A stretch of 17,019 nucleotides of DNA, taken from NCBI GenBank assembly GCA_017882945.1, contig JADGON010000250.1:1-17019 (forward strand), in the 5' to 3' direction. A program made the translations under genes and the position numbers. The stretch is from Acidimicrobiia bacterium (GTDB taxonomy: Bacteria > Actinomycetota > Acidimicrobiia > IMCC26256 > JAENVU01). Below the pieces are notes generated by a model that was not told where the DNA came from, ran no database searches, and worked only from the letters and a program-made list of their open reading frames with translations. Shown piece after piece: positions 15,074 to 17,019 of the stretch. Every line of letters begins with the position of its first letter. Position 1 is the first letter of the stretch.

Positions 15074-17019
15074 TCAGAGACCGAGCCCGCGGGCCTGGTC
15101 CAGGCCGGGCCAGAAGGGCGATGCGACGGGGTTCCCGGGGGTGTGGCCACGGGTTCGGAACGGGTGCAGCCCGCCGGAACGGTCGAGCACGAACCCGCCG
15201 CCGTCCCCCCGGCTGAGCGCCATTCCCCTGACCACGTCCGAGCCCGGCCACGACGGGACCCCGGTCGCCACCATGGGCAGCGGCGCACCACCGATCCCGA
15301 ACCGGAACATTCCGCCCGACGCATTGATGACGTAGCCGCCTTGGCCCGAGAGGGTGATCGCGACACCGCGGGCCACGTCGGCGCCGGGCCAGTGCGGGCC
15401 GCCGGAGGTCGCGGGCGGCCGCCGGTTGTCCCCGATCGAGAAGCCGTGGAGGTCTCCGGCCCCGTCGAGCACGTACCCGCCGGTCCCGTCCGGCATCAAC
15501 GCGACCCCGCGGGCCCAGTCGCTCGCGGTCGAGTACCGGCCCCCGGTCGCGGTCGGCGGGAGCGGGTTGCTGCCGATCGCGAAGGGGTGCAGGCCACCGA
15601 ACCCGTCCAGCACGTAGCCGCCGGTCCCGTCGGGTAGCAACGCCATTCCCCGGGCCTGCCCTTGACCGGCAGCCAGCGCGGTCGGCGTCGTCGACGAGGG
15701 GTTCGGGCCCGTTGCCGCGCGCACCCGGTGGAGGCGTCCCGCGCGATCCACGACGAAGCCACCGCTGAGCGAGCGCCCCGTCTCGACGATCGGGACGCTC
15801 GAGCCCGTCGTGTTGCGGGCGCGGACCGAGAACGGTGCGTTCGTGTTGTCGACCAGCCCGGAGACCGTGACCTCGCGGACCCCGCCACTCACCGAACGCG
15901 TGCCTCCCGGTCCGTCCACGGTGTAGCCGCTGATGCCCGAGCCATTGCCGTTCGAGCTCGGCACCGTCCAGCGCAGGGTCGCCGTGCCGTGGGCGACGAC
16001 GACCGAGAGCCGGCTGGGCGCGGTCGGTGGCTGCGGTGCCGTGCCCTGGCATCCCGGTACGGCCTTGCACACATCGAGCCGGCCACCACTCACCACCTTG
16101 CCGGACAGCGCTGGGAGCGGGTCAACGGCGCTCAGGATCAACGCACGCAACGCGCTCACCGACAAGCTCGGGTTGGCGGCCACCGCGAGGGCGGCGGCAC
16201 CCGAGACCATCGGCGCGGCCATCGAGGTGCCGTCCAGCGAGCAGTAGAGGCTTTGACCGCAGCCGGGCACGACACCACGCGGCACGGTGGAGACGATCCG
16301 TTCACCCGGCGCGGCGAGATCCACATGGGTCGAGCCCCAGTCCGAGAAGCTGCTCAGCGTGTCGTTCCCGCCGGTGGCAGCCACGCACACGATGTTCGCA
16401 AGACCGAGGGCACACGGATAGATCGGATCGTTCTGGTGGTCGTCGATGTCGTGGCTCAAGTTCCCCGCGGCCGTCACGAACAAGATCCCGGCAGCACCGG
16501 CGCGTTGGATCGCGTCACTCAGCCCCTGCGAGTAGCCGGTGCCACCCCAGGACGCGGACAGGACGCGCAGGCCGACCCCCGCCTGCTTCGCCTTGACGGC
16601 CCAGTCGATCGCGGCGATGGCGCCGGCAATCGATCCGTCGCCGTTGCTGTTCAGCATCGCGAGCGACATCAGCGAGGCCCGTGGCGCCACGCCCGAGATC
16701 CCGACCCCGTTGTTGCCAACGGCCCCGATGATCCCGGCGACATGCGTCCCGTGCCCGTAGTCGTCTCCGGTGGTGCACTGCTTCGTGAACGTGTTGTACC
16801 CATGGGTCCCGTAGGCACATCCGCCGATGCCCAGCCGGTTGCTCCACAGGTTGCCGATCAGATCGGGATGGCTCGCGTAGATCCCGCTGTCGAGGACGCC
16901 CACCACGACGTCACGCGATCCCAGCGTCGTGCTCCACGCCGATTGCGCCCGGATCCCACCCGGCTGGGCATCGTGGAGGGCGCTGAGCGACGGGAGTGCG
17001 GGGTCGTTCGGCGTGAACG
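15074..17019 (-). CDS. Secreted S8 subtilisin-like serine protease with Fn3-like domain and C-terminal repeats (5' end beyond the window)
   Basis: The frame stays open to the right edge, giving 647 visible residues; signal peptide and prodomain are not in view. The first visible residues, FTPNDPALPSLSALHDAQPG, match the stretch before the catalytic domain in fervidolysin-like proteases. The triad is intact: Asp43 (VVGVLDSGI), His89 (GHGTHVAGI), Ser265 (GTSMAAPMVSG), with the oxyanion Asn186 (TAAGN). Cysteines at about 67/81, 201/211 and 253/259 are positioned for disulfides, consistent with secretion. An Fn3-like domain spans about residues 333-417 (PSRLSVVVAHGTATLRWTVP). Five 47-residue repeats fill the C-terminus (419-647). 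No sortase motif or membrane anchor follows. The GTG at 16906 is not the start, since homologous sequence continues upstream of it. Confidence 0.93.
   Translation of the reverse strand, partial: FTPNDPALPSLSALHDAQPGGIRAQSAWSTTLGSRDVVVGVLDSGIYASHPDLIGNLWSNRLGIGGCAYGTHGYNTFTKQCTTGDDYGHGTHVAGIIGAVGNNGVGISGVAPRASLMSLAMLNSNGDGSIAGAIAAIDWAVKAKQAGVGLRVLSASWGGTGYSQGLSDAIQRAGAAGILFVTAAGNLSHDIDDHQNDPIYPCALGLANIVCVAATGGNDTLSSFSDWGSTHVDLAAPGERIVSTVPRGVVPGCGQSLYCSLDGTSMAAPMVSGAAALAVAANPSLSVSALRALILSAVDPLPALSGKVVSGGRLDVCKAVPGCQGTAPQPPTAPSRLSVVVAHGTATLRWTVPSSNGNGSGISGYTVDGPGGTRSVSGGVREVTVSGLVDNTNAPFSVRARNTTGSSVPIVETGRSLSGGFVVDRAGRLHRVRAATGPNPSSTTPTALAAGQGQARGMALLPDGTGGYVLDGFGGLHPFAIGSNPLPPTATGGRYSTASDWARGVALMPDGTGGYVLDGAGDLHGFSIGDNRRPPATSGGPHWPGADVARGVAITLSGQGGYVINASGGMFRFGIGGAPLPMVATGVPSWPGSDVVRGMALSRGDGGGFVLDRSGGLHPFRTRGHTPGNPVASPFWPGLDQARGLGL
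15077..15763 (-). repeat. Five tandem 47-residue protein repeats (141-bp period) in the S8 protease
   Basis: Units start with GG(Y/F)V at 15763, 15622, 15481, 15340 and 15199 (minus strand). The first four are exactly 47 codons; the last is cut to 41 codons by the stop. Shared positions are GG(Y/F)V(L/I/V)(D/N), then GxLHPF-like, a Pro/Ala/Thr-rich middle, W-P-G-x-D or an equivalent, and ARG(V/M)AL near position 37-42. No unit contains an indel relative to another except the end truncation. The pattern resembles beta-propeller blades or beta-hairpin repeats in secreted actinobacterial proteins. The role may be binding to a wall or polymer, which is inferred only. Confidence 0.85.

Noticed and set aside
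16904..16906. GTG as the start of the S8 protease
   Set aside because: The same frame continues upstream to the right edge with sequence typical of the region before the catalytic Asp (PNDPALPSLSALHDAQPG), so the gene is truncated by the window and does not start here.

Overview
The window is high-GC (estimated by eye, not counted), almost fully coding bacterial chromosome with short or negative intergenic distances. A mycothiol synthase (MshD), an Eis-type acetyltransferase, an actinobacterial-type acyl-CoA synthetase and a start-codon-proximal TANNNT promoter pattern point to an actinomycete (Actinomycetota). The mix of genes resembles Acidimicrobiia, but that rank is my inference. No phage, IS element, CRISPR array, tRNA or rRNA is visible, and no gene-free stretch exceeds about 115 bases.

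Left part (1-3139, minus strand): a histidine biosynthesis operon read right to left as hisD, hisC, hisB and the first 55 codons of hisA. The first three genes overlap by 4 bases at each junction. hisA begins 5 bases after the hisB stop, so hisH is not in the slot between hisB and hisA where actinobacteria often carry it.

Centre left (3220-5332): a 65-codon coiled-coil-like protein diverges from hisD and converges on an Eis-family acetyltransferase. Between these two stops lies a 19-bp-stem hairpin centred exactly, 14 bases from each stop. Upstream of the acetyltransferase, on the same strand, is nth (endonuclease III).

Centre (5448-10604, plus strand): a tight five-gene run: mshD, rlmN, a small membrane protein, an M2/M3-type zinc peptidase and a secernin-like C69 peptidase. 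It combines thiol redox biosynthesis, RNA modification and peptide breakdown. nth and mshD diverge from a shared 115-base intergenic region.

Right (10672-14371, plus strand): an acyl-CoA synthetase with its own promoter, then a full-length YyaL/DUF255 thioredoxin-domain protein. The latter converges with a 7-base stop-codon overlap onto an unknown 220-aa gene. That gene lies downstream of a large secreted S8 (subtilisin-like) protease whose N-terminus runs off the right edge. The protease ends in an Fn3-like domain and five tandem repeats of a 47-residue unit.

The most coherent signal beyond the genes is regulatory. Five genes that look like transcription-unit heads (hisD, the Eis-like gene, nth, mshD and the acyl-CoA synthetase) each have a TANNNT box 6-9 bases before the start codon and no Shine-Dalgarno sequence. 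This is the architecture expected of leaderless mRNAs.
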